DNA of 6,409 bases, taken from the NCBI GenBank assembly GCA_002011835.1, contig MTPE01000387.1, positions 1 to 6,409 on the forward strand, read 5' to 3'. Source of the stretch: Desulfarculaceae bacterium JdFR-95 (GTDB taxonomy: Bacteria; Desulfobacterota; Desulfarculia; Desulfarculales; Desulfarculaceae). The notes beneath the pieces are model-generated. The model made no database searches. It saw only the letters and a program-made list of their open reading frames with translations, and was not told the DNA's origin. Below are positions 4,959-6,409 of the stretch, piece by piece. How positions within the stretch are numbered: the first letter of the stretch is position 1; every line of letters starts with the position of its first letter. The translations under genes and the position numbers were made by a program.

Positions 4959-5929
4959 TGGACAACAAAGCCATAGCCGAGAAGATTCGTGAGGTGGCGG
5001 CCAGGCTGCTGTCCCAGGGCCAGGTGGACTGCGTGATCGGCTACCGCCAGGGCAGCGTGCCCATGCGCGAACGGCCCTTCTTCGCCTACACCCCAGAAGA
5101 GGCCGCCCAGCTCACCTGGACCAGCTTCTGCTGCAACAACCTGGCCAACTACCTCATCCGCCGCCAGTTCGGCGAGGCGGGCAAGGTGGCCGTGGTGGCC
5201 CAGGGCTGCGTCTCCCGCAGCATCGTGGGCCTGATCAAGGAGAACCAGATCACCCGCGAGCAGGTCTTCGTCATCGGCGTGCCCAGCCCGGGCATGGTGG
5301 ACCGGCGCAAGGTGCAGGCCACGGTGGGCGCGGACAAGCTCATCACCGCGGTCAACGAAGAGGGCGAGGAGCTGGTGGTCTCCGGCCCCGGCTTCGAGGA
5401 GCGCATCCCCCGCCACACCGTGCTGCGCGACAACTGCTACACCTGCCAGCAGCGCAACCCGGTCATCGTCGACGAGCTCATCGGCGAAGAAGGCCCCCCC
5501 ACCCACGGCGGCGACATCGACGCCGTGGCCGCACCCTGGGAGAAGCTGGACCCCGAGGCGCGCTGGGCCGCCTTCGTGGACAACTACCAGGCCTGCATCC
5601 GCTGCTACGCCTGCCGTGACGCCTGTCCCCTGTGCTACTGCCACGTCTGCTTCGTGGACGAGACCATGCCCCAGTGGTGCGGCAAGACCCAGGACGAGGC
5701 CGACGTGCTCACCTATCACCTGCTGCGGGCCTTCCACTGTGCCGGCCGCTGCACCGACTGCGGCGCCTGCGAGAGCGCCTGCCCCGTGGGCATAAAGGTG
5801 CGTCGGCTCACCAGCAAGATCGAAAAGGACATCCGCGCCATGTACGGCTACACCCCGGGGATGGACCTGGAGTCCACTCCCCCCATGAGCGTGTACCGGC
5901 CGGACGACCCGCAGGACTTCATCAAATAG
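4958..5929 (+). CDS. Two-[4Fe-4S] protein with FrhB-like N-terminal region (Flox-type subunit)
   Basis: A 323-residue, probably cytoplasmic, Fe-S protein with no signal peptide or membrane segment. The N-terminal half (VDCVIGYRQGS..., KVAVVAQGCVSRSIVGLIKENQI at about 76-98, VFVIGVPSPGMVD) resembles the F420-hydrogenase beta (FrhB/FdhB) type fold. The middle has NCYTCQQRNP (Cys160, Cys163). The C-terminal part carries a ferredoxin motif at Cys213/216/219/223 followed by extra cysteines at 226, 228 and 231 (CPLCYCHVCF), and a second motif at Cys265/268/271/275. The ATG overlaps the mvhD stop by one base, with GGAAGGTG (4945-4952) as ribosome site. Position beside MvhD and HdrA suggests it feeds electrons to MvhD, as an iron-sulfur subunit of a Flox-like complex. 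Whether it equals FlxB or FlxC I cannot tell, so no symbol is given. F420 use is not shown. Confidence 0.8.
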   Translation: MDNKAIAEKIREVAARLLSQGQVDCVIGYRQGSVPMRERPFFAYTPEEAAQLTWTSFCCNNLANYLIRRQFGEAGKVAVVAQGCVSRSIVGLIKENQITREQVFVIGVPSPGMVDRRKVQATVGADKLITAVNEEGEELVVSGPGFEERIPRHTVLRDNCYTCQQRNPVIVDELIGEEGPPTHGGDIDAVAAPWEKLDPEARWAAFVDNYQACIRCYACRDACPLCYCHVCFVDETMPQWCGKTQDEADVLTYHLLRAFHCAGRCTDCGACESACPVGIKVRRLTSKIEKDIRAMYGYTPGMDLESTPPMSVYRPDDPQDFIK

Positions 5930-5945
5930 GGAGGTGGCGCAAACC

Positions 5946-6409
5946 ATGGCCGACAAGTTCCTCGCCAAAGACCAGCTCGCCGCCTTCGTCGCCAAGCTGC
6001 GGGACGGTCGTAGCCTCTACGCCCCCGCCCGACAGGGCGAGCGCACCCTCTGGGCCCAGGTGGACGACCCCGAAAACATCCTCTGGGACTTCACCAACAC
6101 CGACTTGAGCCCCAAAGACTTCTTCTTCCCCCAGACCGAGTGCATGATGCACTTCAAGAACGACCCCGCCGACCCCCAGGGCATGATCATGCAGCCCGAG
6201 CCGGAGCTGGCCGAGCAGCGCGCTCTGCTGGGCATCCGGCCCTGCGACGCCAAGGCCTTCGCCGTCCTGGACCAGATCTTCGTCCAGGACGACATGACCA
6301 ACGACGTCTACTGGCGGGACAAGCGCGACAAGACCCTGCTCATCGGCCTGGCCTGCAACCACCCCTGCCCCACCTGCTTCTGCACCAGCGTGAACTGCGG
6401 GCCCCACCA
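5946..6409 (+). CDS. Iron-sulfur protein related to AsrA/HydB-type subunits, 3' end cut off
   Basis: An open frame of 154 complete codons running off the right edge with no stop, starting at an ATG 9 bases after a strong GGAGGTG site (5930-5936) and 16 bases after the previous stop. Visible features are the FFFPQTECMMHF block near residues 55-66, the GIRPCDAKAFAVLD block around Cys100, and a cysteine cluster at Cys137, 141, 144, 146 and 151 (CNHPCPTCFCTSVNCGP). These blocks are typical of the family that includes anaerobic sulfite reductase subunit A and hydrogenase beta-type subunits, which normally end in two [4Fe-4S] ferredoxin motifs. Those would lie beyond the window. The extra Cys141 and Cys151 stand where I would expect small residues. 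Context suggests a Flox-type electron-transfer subunit passing electrons between an NAD(P)H or other donor subunit and MvhD. A FAD/NAD(P)-binding subunit downstream would be expected but is not visible. Confidence 0.82.
   Translation, partial: MADKFLAKDQLAAFVAKLRDGRSLYAPARQGERTLWAQVDDPENILWDFTNTDLSPKDFFFPQTECMMHFKNDPADPQGMIMQPEPELAEQRALLGIRPCDAKAFAVLDQIFVQDDMTNDVYWRDKRDKTLLIGLACNHPCPTCFCTSVNCGPH

Noticed and set aside
4745..5995. Long minus-strand open frame antisense to mvhD and the Fe-S gene
   Set aside because: Same codon-bias shadow; the plus strand encodes clear Fe-S protein motifs throughout.

Overview
The window is high-GC DNA from an anaerobic bacterium that uses selenocysteine. Gene content (HdrA and MvhD homologues, iron-sulfur flavoprotein partners, stand-alone PyrR), Shine-Dalgarno sites and sigma70-type promoters would fit a high-GC Desulfobacterota sulfate reducer or syntroph. 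A high-GC clostridial lineage is possible. Taxonomy is inference; no marker gene is present.

Layout. Bases 1-348 hold a GC-rich hairpin at the left edge, then a minus-strand tRNA-Leu(CAA) with its own promoter (240-268) and intrinsic terminator (about 60-93). A divergent promoter (284-313) drives pyrR (349-891, +). A near-consensus promoter at 963-991 and a structured leader precede a plus-strand cluster: hdrA (1089-4109), a 408-base GC-rich non-coding gap with tandem repeats and two hairpins, mvhD (4518-4958), a two-cluster iron-sulfur protein (4958-5929), and the start of a second iron-sulfur protein that runs off the right edge (5946-6409).

Main result. Both hdrA and mvhD are interrupted by one in-frame TGA, each exactly where the family has a conserved cysteine: 1272-1274 in the NDCAM-x-IISPK motif of HdrA, and 4725-4727 in the VSG-x-HPGDCHY motif of MvhD. 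A stem-loop placed as expected for a bacterial SECIS element follows each one. I read both as selenocysteine codons (Sec62 of HdrA, Sec70 of MvhD), so each gene is one intact CDS. Standard gene calling would split or truncate both. The mvhD gene also ends in TGA, so the same codon would be read as Sec and as stop within one cistron.

How the genes work together (inference from families). HdrA is a double-length form with two FAD-binding halves and many Fe-S clusters, MvhD is a small [2Fe-2S] adaptor that passes electrons to HdrA, and the two following Fe-S proteins resemble the non-Hdr subunits of Flox-type (FlxABCD-HdrABC) loci. Together they suggest a flavin-based electron-bifurcating or confurcating complex linking a soluble donor (possibly NAD(P)H through a subunit beyond the right edge) to ferredoxin and a second acceptor. 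hdrB and hdrC are not in the window.
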